Shown here: one piece after another, positions 17,437-26,295 of the stretch | Layout of the letters: each line of letters starts with the position of its first letter | How positions within the stretch are numbered: position 1 is the first letter of the stretch | From: JAKVAV01 sp964651785 | GTDB taxonomy: Bacteria > Bacteroidota > Bacteroidia > Flavobacteriales_D > Cryomorphaceae | Length of the DNA: 64,000 nt | NCBI GenBank assembly: GCA_964651785.1 | Contig: CAZYWJ010000010.1 | Coordinates: forward strand, 13,237 to 77,236 | Direction: 5' to 3' | Translations under genes and position numbers: made by a program | The notes under the pieces: generated by a model | The model's database searches: none | Told to the model about the DNA's origin: nothing | Seen by the model: the letters and a program-made list of their open reading frames with translations, nothing else

Positions 17437-17442
17437 GGGCAA

Positions 17443-18360
17443 CTATACAGCAAAGGAGATACCGATCTGCCTTTCGGAAGCTTTCCAAAGATCTTCACCT
17501 GACTTTTCGGATAACGCTTTTGGAGCAGGCTTTACCAAAACAGGTTTGCCTTTGTATTCATTAAACCCACCCGGTCCTACATAATTTCCGCCGACCAAGC
17601 CTTGGTCCAATGCAGCTCTCAAAGTGGGTTGCGCACCCTTTTCGGCTGAGTGTGCTGCGAATAGCATAAAAAGCGGGGTTAGTGCTTTCATCCAGCCGGG
17701 CAGATACCGACTCAATTCCGTATCCGCTATTCCCGGGTGGGCCGCTAATGATTGTACGGTAAGTCCTTTTGATTCAATTTTTCGCTGTAGTTCCAGAGCA
17801 AAAACCAAGCATGCCAATTTGCTGTTACCGTAAGCCTTTTGTTTATCGTAATCAGACTTGCCGATCGGTTTCTGAAATGACGAAGGATTTCCCCACTTGT
17901 GGGCCATACTGCTCAGATGGATTACACGAGCTTGGTCTGCTTTCTTTATGGTCTCCCATAATTCGGAAACCAACAGGAAATGTCCCAGATGATTGACTCC
18001 CCACTGCAGCTCATGGCCTTGTTCGGTCTGAGAAAAAGGAGGCATCATCACTCCTGCATTATTAATCAAAAAATGAAGCTGATCGTAATCTTCTTTAACT
18101 CCTTTGGCGAAAGCCCGCACAGAATCAAAGTCAGCTAAATCTATTTCTCTGACTTCCGTAGATGCATCAACATGTTCTGCCAGAATTTTTTCTTCGGCTT
18201 TTCCGCCTTTTTGCAAGTTGCGGCAGGCGAGGATGATAGTAGCACCCGTTTTACTCAGTGCTTTAGCTGTTTCAAATCCCAAACCCGTGTTAGCTCCGGT
18301 TACTATCGCTACCTTTCCTGTAAGATTTAGTCCGGATGGTATGTTCCAATCTTTTGCCAT
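17443..18360 (-). CDS. Short-chain dehydrogenase/reductase
   Basis: A 305-residue Rossmann-fold oxidoreductase. The cofactor motif is VTGANTGLGFETAKAL (GxxxGxG). NNAG appears in FLINNAGVMMPPF. The catalytic serine is in HLSSMAHKWG and the YxxxK pair in KAYGNSKLACLV. It resembles the retinol-dehydrogenase-like SDR group, and NADP preference is plausible. The substrate is unknown. It is the first gene of a probable three-gene unit with the barrel and hydrolase genes. Confidence 0.88.
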   Translation of the reverse strand: MAKDWNIPSGLNLTGKVAIVTGANTGLGFETAKALSKTGATIILACRNLQKGGKAEEKILAEHVDASTEVREIDLADFDSVRAFAKGVKEDYDQLHFLINNAGVMMPPFSQTEQGHELQWGVNHLGHFLLVSELWETIKKADQARVIHLSSMAHKWGNPSSFQKPIGKSDYDKQKAYGNSKLACLVFALELQRKIESKGLTVQSLAAHPGIADTELSRYLPGWMKALTPLFMLFAAHSAEKGAQPTLRAALDQGLVGGNYVGPGGFNEYKGKPVLVKPAPKALSEKSGEDLWKASERQIGISFAV

Positions 18361-18400
18361 AATAAAGTTGGAACATCAGAATCAAGCCATTGTTTGGCAT

Positions 18401-19933
18401 TTAGTCCTTCTTACGCAAATCGAATATATCTTTTCGACGGTCTTTCAGGTTGCGAACGGCACCCTTTTGATTTAATTCGCGCAGGAGACTCAGATCAACA
18501 TCAGCGATGAGAATCATTTCAGTGTTGGGTGTGGCTTCGGCCTTTATCCCGTTGGTAGGGAAGGAGAAGTCGCACGGTGTGAACACCATGGATTGAGCAA
18601 ATTGGATGTCCATATTGTGAACGTTAGGCAAATTTCCAACGCTGCCGGCGATGGCCACGTAACACTCATTTTCAATCGCCCTCGCTTGCGAGCAATTTCT
18701 CACCCTGGAATAGCCGTTTTGGGTGTCGGTCAGGAAGGGTACGAAAAGAATGTCCATGCCTTCGTCGGCCAATAGCCGACTTAGCTCCGGAAATTCGGAA
18801 TCGTAACAAATCAGAATACCAACCTTACCTGCATCCGTTTGAAATGTTTGCAATCTATGTCCTCCCTGCATTCCCCATACCTTGGCTTCATCGGGCGTCA
18901 CGTGGAGCTTTTCATATCGCTCTACCGATCCGTCTCTTCTGCATAAATAACCTACATTATATAGGTGGTCATTCTCTACCAAGGGCATACTCCCCGTGAT
19001 GATATTGATATTGTAGGATACAGCAAATTCCCTGAATTTTCGAACGATGTCATCCGTAAACTCGGCAAGTTTTCTAATGGCATCGGATTCCTTCAGATCA
19101 TTGTCTTTTGCCATCAACGGCGCGTTAAAAAACTCGGGAAAAAGCGCGAAATCGCATCGATAACCGGATACGGCATCTACAAAATACTCTACTTGTTGTA
19201 ATAGTTCATCAAGATCTCTGTAAGGACGCATTTGCCACTGTACAAGTCCAAGTCGAACTATAGTCTTCGGTGTACTGACATCTGCCGTAGGTTTTTCGTA
19301 GTAAATATTGTCCCATTCCATCAACACCGCAAACTCATTGGAAGCTGCGTCACCTTCCAGATAATTTTTCAATATTCGGACAGGGTGGAAGTCATTGGAA
19401 ATTTGAAAATTCAGAACGGGGTCAGAGATTTCTTGCCTTCTTACTTTTTCAATGTATTCTTTGGGCGAAAGCTCGCTTGAATATCTGTGGTAGTAAGGAA
19501 TTCTGCCACCAAAAGCAATGCCTTTCAAATTGAGGTTTTCACAGAGTTCTTTTCGGTAGTCATATAGTCTTCTTCCCAAGCGAAGACCACGAAACTCGGG
19601 CTTTACAAAAATGTCAATACCGTACAACATATCACCTTCATCGGTGTGCGAATCAAAGGTGTAGCCTTCGGTAATATCCTTGTAGGTGTGGTTGTCTAAA
19701 GTTTTTTCTTTATCGACAATGATGCAAAGTGCGCACCCTGCAATTTTGCCATCTACTTTGATGACTACCTGCCCGTCGGCAAATTTTTCAGTTAGCGCTT
19801 TTATATGAGATTCCTGCCAATAACTATCCGGCATTGTGTGATAAGCCGAAATCATGGCCGCTTTCAATTCCTTATAATCATTCAGGTCGAGCAGTTGAAG
19901 CTCAACATTTTGAATCTCCTTTGTGGAAGACAT
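18401..19933 (-). CDS. GNAT acetyltransferase / carbon-nitrogen hydrolase fusion
   Basis: A 510-residue bifunctional-type protein. Residues about 10-210 form a GNAT domain with the acetyl-CoA loop in VKPEFRGLRLGRRLYDYRKE. Residues about 225-500 form a nitrilase-superfamily domain with the complete Glu-Lys-Cys triad: FALFPEFFNAP, YEKLHVTPDE and GILICYDSEFPE. The second domain should hydrolyse an amide or carbamoyl C-N bond. The fusion is a known family, with an unestablished physiological substrate as far as I know. It starts 11 bases past the VOC gene's end. Confidence 0.88.
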   Translation of the reverse strand: MSSTKEIQNVELQLLDLNDYKELKAAMISAYHTMPDSYWQESHIKALTEKFADGQVVIKVDGKIAGCALCIIVDKEKTLDNHTYKDITEGYTFDSHTDEGDMLYGIDIFVKPEFRGLRLGRRLYDYRKELCENLNLKGIAFGGRIPYYHRYSSELSPKEYIEKVRRQEISDPVLNFQISNDFHPVRILKNYLEGDAASNEFAVLMEWDNIYYEKPTADVSTPKTIVRLGLVQWQMRPYRDLDELLQQVEYFVDAVSGYRCDFALFPEFFNAPLMAKDNDLKESDAIRKLAEFTDDIVRKFREFAVSYNINIITGSMPLVENDHLYNVGYLCRRDGSVERYEKLHVTPDEAKVWGMQGGHRLQTFQTDAGKVGILICYDSEFPELSRLLADEGMDILFVPFLTDTQNGYSRVRNCSQARAIENECYVAIAGSVGNLPNVHNMDIQFAQSMVFTPCDFSFPTNGIKAEATPNTEMILIADVDLSLLRELNQKGAVRNLKDRRKDIFDLRKKD

Positions 19934-19944
19934 AAATTTTCTCC

Positions 19945-20358
19945 TTATTTATTAAACGTGTCACCCTTTTTGGAAAAACACTTGAACTCAACGGTATATC
20001 CGTTAGGATCTTCCAAAAAATAAGATTGGTGCTCGCCGGCCACACCTTCGAGGTATTTCCTCTTTTCCGTTAAGGTGATTTTTGCCTTTTTCAACTTTTC
20101 ATAAAGTGTTTCCCAATCTTCTTTTTCCAAAAGAATGCCAAAGTGAAAAGAAGGAATAATGGAATCACCCAAACGATAGGTGCGATAGTCGAAATTGAAG
20201 CTACCCGATTTGGTAAAGGTTATTTGATTACCGTAGAGGTCAATATCAACCCAAGTAGATGTTTCGCGTCCTGCTTTAGCACCGATTTTAGCGGTATAGA
20301 ACTTTTTAGTAGCGCTTACACTGCGACATGGCAGGGATAGATGAAATGGTGTGCTCAT
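19945..20358 (-). CDS. VOC-family (glyoxalase-like) protein
   Basis: A 137-residue protein with two beta-alpha-beta-beta-beta repeats. It begins MSTPFHLSLPCRSVSATKKF, with FHFGILLEKEDWETLYEKLK in the second half and SYFLEDPNGYTVEFK near the end. The last is the hallmark metal-site segment of vicinal-oxygen-chelate proteins. The reaction is unknown. It lies immediately upstream of the GNAT-nitrilase gene and is likely cotranscribed with it. Confidence 0.85.
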   Translation of the reverse strand: MSTPFHLSLPCRSVSATKKFYTAKIGAKAGRETSTWVDIDLYGNQITFTKSGSFNFDYRTYRLGDSIIPSFHFGILLEKEDWETLYEKLKKAKITLTEKRKYLEGVAGEHQSYFLEDPNGYTVEFKCFSKKGDTFNK

Positions 20359-20434
20359 TTTTTAAACCCTGTTTTGTAGGGCCTTATGAAAGTATATAAA
20401 TTTGAAATACGGAAAGCAAAAAAATAAGCCGACA

Positions 20435-21403
20435 TCACATTTCCAAAATATGGGCGAACATGAGCGGTGCTACTATGGTAGCGTCAGATTCGATGACAAA
20501 TTTCGGAGTGTCCAAATCCAGTTTCCCCCAAGTGATTTTTTCATTGGGCACGGCTCCGGAGTAACTTCCGTAACTGGTAGTTGAATCTGAAATCTGACAG
20601 AAATAGCTCCAAAAGGGTGTATCCGTTCTCTCCATATCTTGATAAAGCATGGGCACGACACAGATCGGGAAGTCACCGGCAATACCACCACCGATTTGAA
20701 AAAATCCGATTCCGTTTTTGGAATTGTTCGTGTACCAATCAGCCAAAAAAGTCATGTATTCGATACCCGACTTCATAGTAGAAGCCTTCAATTCTCCTTT
20801 CAGTACATAGCTCGCAAAGATATTTCCCATCGTACTGTCTTCCCAGCCCGGCACCACCATCGGCAAGTTTTTTTCGGCAGCGGCGTACATCCAAGAGTCT
20901 GCTAAATCAATTTCGTAGTATTCTTCCAAAACGCCCGACAGAAGTAATTTAAACATGAATTCATGCGGAAAAAATCGCTCGCCTTTTTCTTCGGCTTCTT
21001 TCCAAATTTTGAAAATGTGCTTTTGCAATCGACGAAAAGCTTCCTCCTCGGGAATGCATGTATCCGTTACGCGATTTAATCCTCTTTCAAGTAAGTTCCA
21101 CTCATCCTGAGCGGTGAGGTCGCGGTAATTCGGCAAGCGCTCGTAGTGCGAATGCGCTACCAGGTTCATGATGTCTTCTTCGAGATTAGCTCCCGTGCAG
21201 GAAATAATCTGAACTTTATCACGCCGTATCATTTCGGCAAAGATTTTTCCCAACTCGGCCGTACTCATCGCTCCTGCGAGCGTAACCATCATCTTTGCAC
21301 CTTTTTCAAGTTGAGCGGCGTAGGCTTTTGAAGCATCCACTAGGGTGGCAGCATTGAAATGCAGATAGTATTTTTCCAGAAATTCACTAATCGGTTTACT
21401 CAT
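20435..21403 (-). CDS. Deoxyhypusine synthase-family protein (possible homospermidine synthase)
   Basis: A 322-residue protein of the NAD-dependent deoxyhypusine synthase fold. The active-site lysine region is kept as NEKITWGKL. The histidine pair of eukaryotic enzymes is replaced (GGGIAGDFPICVVPM). Bacteria lack eIF5A, and relatives of this type can make homospermidine from putrescine. The location directly after arginine decarboxylase and agmatinase, with an 8-base overlap to agmatinase, supports a polyamine role. It starts at ATG 21403; the upstream in-frame extension lies inside agmatinase. Product identity is inferred. Confidence 0.82.
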   Translation of the reverse strand: MSKPISEFLEKYYLHFNAATLVDASKAYAAQLEKGAKMMVTLAGAMSTAELGKIFAEMIRRDKVQIISCTGANLEEDIMNLVAHSHYERLPNYRDLTAQDEWNLLERGLNRVTDTCIPEEEAFRRLQKHIFKIWKEAEEKGERFFPHEFMFKLLLSGVLEEYYEIDLADSWMYAAAEKNLPMVVPGWEDSTMGNIFASYVLKGELKASTMKSGIEYMTFLADWYTNNSKNGIGFFQIGGGIAGDFPICVVPMLYQDMERTDTPFWSYFCQISDSTTSYGSYSGAVPNEKITWGKLDLDTPKFVIESDATIVAPLMFAHILEM

Positions 21404-22343
21404 CGTAATCAAAGTTTTTTGACTTGTTTCGATCATTTTCGCCATCATCTGCCAATTCCATTCCACCTTCGTACTTGTCTTCGGTATTCACATTGGCAAA
21501 CTTGTATGAGAGCATTTTGTAATAAAGTTTCGCAGCCAAGAAGTCGGAAGATTTGTCAACATCATTGGGGCAAAGCTCCATAATGTCAAAACCCACAACA
21601 TTCTTTTCTGAAAAAACCGTTCGGAGAAAGTCAAGGGTCTCATACCAAAACAGCCCTCCCGGCTCGGGGGTTCCGGTCGAAGGCAAAATGCTGGGGTCAA
21701 AGGCATCCAAATCGAATGTGATATACACATTGTCCGTGAGAAGTTCCATAACATTATCGGGCCAATATTCATCGGTAGCCATATCGTGAGCAAAGAAGAC
21801 TTTTTCTTTATCCATCACGCGTGTTTCAGCGATGTCCATACTGCGGATGGCCACTTGAATGAGATTGGTATTTTGGTTGGCTTCGTAAACGGCACAGGCA
21901 TGATTGTATGGAGTGCCTTCGTACTCTTTTCTCAAATCAGCATGAGCGTCAATTTGCAAAACCGTTAGATTATCAAAGCACTCATTAAATGCTCGTATGG
22001 CTCCGATTGAGATCGAATGCTCACCGCCGAAAAGGGTCACGAATTTATTCTTGATGATCTCCTCCTTGGTTGTCCGATGAACGGCTTCCACCATTGCTTT
22101 TGGACTCGAGTTTTCCGTTACGGGATCGTGAAGAAAAATCCCTTGACGATAGACTTCGGTATCCGTCTCGATGTCATAGAGCTCCATATTTTCAGAAGCT
22201 TTAAGGAAGGCTTCGGGCCCTTTGTCTGCACCTTTCCCCCAAGTGCTGGTTCCGTCATATGGTACCGGAATTAATACAATTTTTGACTTCTCGGGAGTAG
22301 CAAATTCTTTGTCTATTCCCGCGTAAGTTCGCTTTGAGTCCAT
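21396..22343 (-). CDS. speB: Agmatinase (ureohydrolase)
   Basis: A 315-residue manganese ureohydrolase converting agmatine to putrescine and urea. Metal ligands appear in FGGEHSISIG, QIDAHADLRKEYEG and FDLDAFDPSILPSTGTPEPG, all in the standard order and spacing. It is somewhat longer than usual at the C-terminus, with a polar tail. It follows the decarboxylase gene by 4 bases and overlaps the deoxyhypusine-synthase-like gene, so it is the middle gene of a polyamine operon. Confidence 0.9.
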   Translation of the reverse strand: MDSKRTYAGIDKEFATPEKSKIVLIPVPYDGTSTWGKGADKGPEAFLKASENMELYDIETDTEVYRQGIFLHDPVTENSSPKAMVEAVHRTTKEEIIKNKFVTLFGGEHSISIGAIRAFNECFDNLTVLQIDAHADLRKEYEGTPYNHACAVYEANQNTNLIQVAIRSMDIAETRVMDKEKVFFAHDMATDEYWPDNVMELLTDNVYITFDLDAFDPSILPSTGTPEPGGLFWYETLDFLRTVFSEKNVVGFDIMELCPNDVDKSSDFLAAKLYYKMLSYKFANVNTEDKYEGGMELADDGENDRNKSKNFDYDE

Positions 22344-22347
22344 TCTG

Positions 22348-23793
22348 TTAAACTTGTTCTTTATTGGTTGATTTTATTTTTGCTTTGCTTTCTGCATGGC
22401 CGTTGTAGCCTAAAATATCAAGCATTTCTTCGTGGCTTTGCTGAGGTGCGAAGAGTTCAGTGGTAAGCTCACCATTTTCATCTTTGTTTATCAACAGTTG
22501 TTTGGGTTGAGGAATTAAGCAATGCTGCAATCCGCCAAAGCCACCGATGGTATCTTGATAAGCACCGGTATTAAAGAAACCGATATAGAGCGGTTTGTCT
22601 TTTCGGTATTTTGGTAAATATATCGCGTTGATGTGTTGTTCAGAATTGTAATAATCGTCACTATCACATGTCAGCCCCCCAAGCAAAACGCGCTCATACT
22701 CATCATTCCAACGATTTACGGGAAGCATAACAAAACGCTTGTTGATCGCCCAAGTATCGGGTAAGGTGGTGATGAAAGATGAGTTAATCATATTCCACTT
22801 TTCGCGGTCATTCTGTTGCTTCTGATAAAGCACTTCATAAATGGCGCCACCACTTTCTCCCACGGTAAAGCTCCCGAATTCAGTGAAGATATCAGGCGTA
22901 TCGACTTCTGCCTCTTCACAGGCTACCTTTATTTGATTGACTATTTCATCAATCATATAAGCGTAATCATAGTCAAAAGCCAATGAGTTTTTTATCGGAA
23001 AACCGCCGCCGATATTTAATCCCGTTAGGGTAGGGCATACGCGTTTTAAATCGATGTACACCTTCAAACATTTTTGAAGTTCATTCCAATAATAGGCGGT
23101 GTCGCGAATGCCCGTATTGATGAAAAAATGCAACATCTTGAGTTTTACCTTCGGTCGGTCTTTGATCTCCTTATTGTAAAACGGAACGATGTTTCTGTAA
23201 CCGATTCCAAGTCGGGAAGTATAAAATTCAAACTTCGGTTCTTCTTCTGAAGCTATTCTGATTCCCACTTCAAAATCCTCATCTATCAAATCTGAAAGTA
23301 GGTCAAGCTCTTCGTAATTGTCTATAATCGGAATGCACTTCTTATGACCTCCATTGATTAAATCAGCAATATTCCGAACATAGTTGTCCCTCTTGAAACC
23401 ATTGCAAATCACATAGGTATTGTCTTTTATAGCTCCGCTTTTTTTGAGGCTTTGCACAATATTTATGTCAAAGGCAGAAGAGGTTTCTATGTGAATGTCA
23501 TTTTTCAATGCTTCATCTAAAACATGCTTGAAGTGAGAACTTTTGGTACAGTAACAATAATGGTATTCACCTTTGTAATCGGACTTCTTCATGGCGTCCT
23601 GAAACCAGCCTTTCGCGCGATTGATGTTTTCGCTGATTTTTGGCAGGTAAGTAAATTTAAGGGGTGTACCGTATTCGCGAGCCAATTTCATGAGATCTAT
23701 ATCATGAAATTTAAGTTCTGAACCGTTCAAAGTAAACTCTTCCTGAGGGAAGAAGAAGGATTGATCAATGAGATCAAAGTATTTTGTTTTCAA
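22348..23793 (-). CDS. speA: Arginine decarboxylase, PLP-dependent (fold type III)
   Basis: A 481-residue protein converting arginine to agmatine. The PLP lysine region is YHYCYCTKSSHFKHVLDEAL, the glycine-rich phosphate site is TGLNIGGGFPIKNS, and GLTCDSDDYYN is the C-terminal cysteine-containing active-site segment. It is shorter than the ~630-residue E. coli SpeA and closer to the Bacteroidota/Chlorella-type enzymes. No ATG fits the conserved N-terminus, so TTG 23793 is the start. It is the first gene of the operon and is preceded by a leader with several hairpins. Confidence 0.85.
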   Translation of the reverse strand: MKTKYFDLIDQSFFFPQEEFTLNGSELKFHDIDLMKLAREYGTPLKFTYLPKISENINRAKGWFQDAMKKSDYKGEYHYCYCTKSSHFKHVLDEALKNDIHIETSSAFDINIVQSLKKSGAIKDNTYVICNGFKRDNYVRNIADLINGGHKKCIPIIDNYEELDLLSDLIDEDFEVGIRIASEEEPKFEFYTSRLGIGYRNIVPFYNKEIKDRPKVKLKMLHFFINTGIRDTAYYWNELQKCLKVYIDLKRVCPTLTGLNIGGGFPIKNSLAFDYDYAYMIDEIVNQIKVACEEAEVDTPDIFTEFGSFTVGESGGAIYEVLYQKQQNDREKWNMINSSFITTLPDTWAINKRFVMLPVNRWNDEYERVLLGGLTCDSDDYYNSEQHINAIYLPKYRKDKPLYIGFFNTGAYQDTIGGFGGLQHCLIPQPKQLLINKDENGELTTELFAPQQSHEEMLDILGYNGHAESKAKIKSTNKEQV

Positions 23794-23829
23794 TCCGATA
23801 CTAGTTGTTACGTTTTAAAAATTATTTAA

Positions 23830-23885
23830 GGCAATCCCTCGTTTGGGAATGAGTGCGCAAAACCTCGTTGCCACAAAGGCTTGTG
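23830..23885 (-). promoter_or_regulatory. Hairpin-rich leader upstream of arginine decarboxylase
   Basis: GGCAA (23830-23834) pairs with TTGCC (23868-23872) and encloses TCCC/GGGA (23835-23838, 23845-23848). A neighbouring hairpin CACAA-AGGC-TTGTG (23872-23885) shares its first base with the outer stem. All lie in the 5' leader of the polyamine operon. Attenuation or an RNA switch is possible, but no known riboswitch is recognised. Confidence 0.35.
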
Positions 23886-23943
23886 CGTTTCTTTACACGA
23901 AAGTATATAAAATGTGAATGTGATATCCAATTTTGAAACCGAC

Positions 23944-24177
23944 TTATTTGTCAGCGTATTTTCGCTTTAGCTGAAATAGTATTTCGTTCAAACCATTAAG
24001 CTTGATTTCATAAACGGTTTCCATCAGAATTCCAAGCTTTCCTTTTGGAAAACCTCCTTGACGTTTGAACCATTCCAAATAGAAGTCGGGAAGATCGCAT
24101 ATGAGCGATCCTTTGTACTTTCCGAACGGCATTTTCATCCTTACGCATTCAATCAAAAATTTCGGGTCCAATTCCAT
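23944..24177 (-). CDS. DUF3820 family protein
   Basis: A 77-residue protein containing MPFGKYKGSLICDLPDFYLE and WFKRQGGFPKGKLG, the core signature of DUF3820 (YpeB-like), which in other proteins is attached to exonucleases. Its independent function is unknown. It lies between the polyamine operon and the deacetylase gene on the same strand, separated by a strong hairpin from the latter. Confidence 0.85.
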   Translation of the reverse strand: MELDPKFLIECVRMKMPFGKYKGSLICDLPDFYLEWFKRQGGFPKGKLGILMETVYEIKLNGLNEILFQLKRKYADK

Positions 24178-24256
24178 ATTCTACCTATATTTCCGATTCA
24201 AGTACTTTTTACAACTCTAATAATTTCCGCAGGTTATTTTAAGTCTGTGAAAATTA

Positions 24257-24288
24257 AAACGCCCTTCATCATACAAAGAAGGGCGTTT
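24257..24288 (-). terminator. Strong hairpin terminator after polysaccharide deacetylase gene
   Basis: AAACGCCCTTC (24257-24267) pairs perfectly with GAAGGGCGTTT (24278-24288) over 11 bases with a 10-base loop. On the minus strand it follows the deacetylase stop by 25 bases and runs into an AT-rich stretch. Confidence 0.8.
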
Positions 24289-24313
24289 AAATTTAAATGG
24301 ATTTTATACGGAA

Positions 24314-25282
24314 TCACTCCGCAGTAGGAATAGGAATAATTCTTCTTGATTTTCTTTTTTCGGCTACCTGAGTTGGTCTCTTCTCAAAGTTCAGGAATGT
24401 TCGATCAATTCCTTTTTCCGTATGAACGACAGCCTTAGGCATTGAGCTTATTGTCGTTTTCTCAATCACTTTTTCGAAAGAAGTATAGTTCTCGCCATCA
24501 AGAATCTTTTCGATTTTGGAAAGAGCGCTGCCCACATTAATATACGACTTGAACTTTCGCGACATCGGAAGATCTAATTTCGGTTGTTCAATATCGATAT
24601 CCCGCGGATGGATGTAGAAAATCAGATTTTTGTTTTTCTTTTTCAGCATTTCCGCAGCAGCTTTGTACCACTTTACCGGAAATAGTCTGAAATAACCTCC
24701 TCCAAAGCATGAAAGCGACGTAAAAGGCGCCTCAAGTACAGTCATCGGAAATTCTAAAATAGACTTATTGCCGTAAATAATTTCTCGCGGTTCATCGCCA
24801 AATTCAGTGAAAAAACCATGAGCTCTTTTAGCAGGATAAATGGATGAACTGTATGAATAACCTTCTTCAATCAATGCCGGATAAGCCCAAGAGGCTTCCG
24901 GCGTTAGAGAGAAGCCCGGCGCTCTGTACCCTCGAACTTCCTGACCTGAAATATCTTCCAAAAGTGATTTGGAGCTACGGATGTCTTCTTTAAACCTTTT
25001 ATATCCGAGCTCATAAACCAAGTCATGATAATATCCGTGAGAAGCGATTTCGTGGCCACGCTTACAAGCTTCCTTTACAATATGCGGATACTTTTCGCCG
25101 ACCCATCCTAAGAAAAATAAGGTGGCTTTAACGTCGTGTTTGTCCAAAACATCGAACAATTTGTCCATAGACTCATTGATTCTGCTGGGATATTGATCCC
25201 AATCAGTGATGGTTTTAGACACGGAGTCAGTCTCTAAAATATGAAACCATTCTTCTACGTCGATGCTGAATACTGTATTCAC
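24314..25282 (-). CDS. Polysaccharide deacetylase with DUF3473 C-terminus
   Basis: A 322-residue NodB-homology deacetylase. Motif 1 is FSIDVEEWFH, motif 2 is EIASHGYYHD (metal His pair), motif 3 is RAPGFSLTPE, and a C-terminal LIFYIHPRDID matches the DUF3473 extension seen in exosortase-associated (XrtA) and exopolysaccharide proteins. It probably removes acetyl groups from a surface or exported polysaccharide. The start is GTG 25282. A matching promoter lies 87 bases upstream. No polysaccharide cluster is nearby. Confidence 0.87.
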   Translation of the reverse strand: MNTVFSIDVEEWFHILETDSVSKTITDWDQYPSRINESMDKLFDVLDKHDVKATLFFLGWVGEKYPHIVKEACKRGHEIASHGYYHDLVYELGYKRFKEDIRSSKSLLEDISGQEVRGYRAPGFSLTPEASWAYPALIEEGYSYSSSIYPAKRAHGFFTEFGDEPREIIYGNKSILEFPMTVLEAPFTSLSCFGGGYFRLFPVKWYKAAAEMLKKKNKNLIFYIHPRDIDIEQPKLDLPMSRKFKSYINVGSALSKIEKILDGENYTSFEKVIEKTTISSMPKAVVHTEKGIDRTFLNFEKRPTQVAEKRKSRRIIPIPTAE

Positions 25283-25368
25283 GAGTTCGGTTGTTTGTGA
25301 GTTTTATTAGTTAATCCAACTCAAGCCAATTTGAGTGGTTGAAGTTCAAGTCAGCTTTACCTTACGGT

Positions 25369-25398
25369 CAAAAGTATACCTTTTTTTTGTCGAATCAA
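25369..25398 (-). promoter_or_regulatory. Bacteroidota-type promoter of the deacetylase gene
   Basis: On the minus strand TTG (25398-25396), then 19 bases, then TACTTTTG (25376-25369), matching the -33 TTG and -7 TAnnTTTG consensus and spacing of Bacteroidota housekeeping sigma. It lies 87 bases before the start at 25282. Confidence 0.7.
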
Positions 25399-25499
25399 AA
25401 CCGGTTCAGGTCGATGCTTTTCGTAAGTTTAACGAATATTAATTTATGACAAGATAGGCGTAATAAAGGAAAAAATTCTATAAGGCTATCTCGCTCAAA

Positions 25500-26072
25500 T
25501 TAAAGGAATTCGACCTTTCCGCTGCTTAATTCGTAATAGGCAGAAACCACTAAAACTTCGGACTCTTTTACGGCAGTGCTGATATATGGTTTCGTCTCTT
25601 TTAGTTCTTCCGCCACGATATTTGCATTCATTTTAATGGCATTTTCGAGTGGATTACCCTCCATTCTTCTCGCCATATATACGGCAGGTTTGATCTTTTC
25701 AATAATGGCTCCGATATGGCCCCCCGGTTCCTCATCACTCATTGCTGCGGTAACTGCGCCACAACTTTCGTGACCCATAACGACTACGAGTTTTGAACCC
25801 AAAAACTTGACCGCGTATTCAATACTTCCGATTACTTTATCCTTCGCGATATTTCCCGCCACGCGAATGACAAACAGGTCTCCCAAACCTTGATCAAAAG
25901 CCAACTCAGGTACAACGCGCGAGTCGGCGCAGCTCAAAACTACGGCGAAAGGATGTTGTGATTTGCTTGTTTCCAATCTCCTGGAGTTGTCGGTATGGGG
26001 ATGTTTGAGAGTTCCTTTCACGAATCGCTCGTTTCCTTCTTTTAATGTGTGTAAAGCTTCTTTTGCATTCAT
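25500..26072 (-). CDS. Beta-class carbonic anhydrase
   Basis: A 190-residue zinc enzyme interconverting CO2 and bicarbonate. The zinc ligands are visible as CxDSR in LSCADSRVVPE and H-x2-C in VMGHESCGAVTA. The layout with GNRRVxG-like region (FVIRVAGNIAKDKVIGS) is normal for the family. It has no signal peptide, so it is cytosolic. It is monocistronic, with about 220 bases of non-coding DNA upstream. Confidence 0.93.
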   Translation of the reverse strand: MNAKEALHTLKEGNERFVKGTLKHPHTDNSRRLETSKSQHPFAVVLSCADSRVVPELAFDQGLGDLFVIRVAGNIAKDKVIGSIEYAVKFLGSKLVVVMGHESCGAVTAAMSDEEPGGHIGAIIEKIKPAVYMARRMEGNPLENAIKMNANIVAEELKETKPYISTAVKESEVLVVSAYYELSSGKVEFL

Positions 26073-26295
26073 TTTTGTCGGGGGGATTAAAATTTATGTG
26101 GTCGGTGAGCACGATCATTTCATCGAGAATTAATGTCTACGTGCTACTTCTAAAATCTCAAAGATAAGAGATATTGGAAGCTTGAGGTTTTCAGGGTTGC
26201 CGTCCCGTTTAATGAAGGGCTCAGTGTATTTTCAATTCATAAAAATGTAAGCGGGACTATTATGCTATTTCGAAAATCGAATGCATAAAGGTTAA

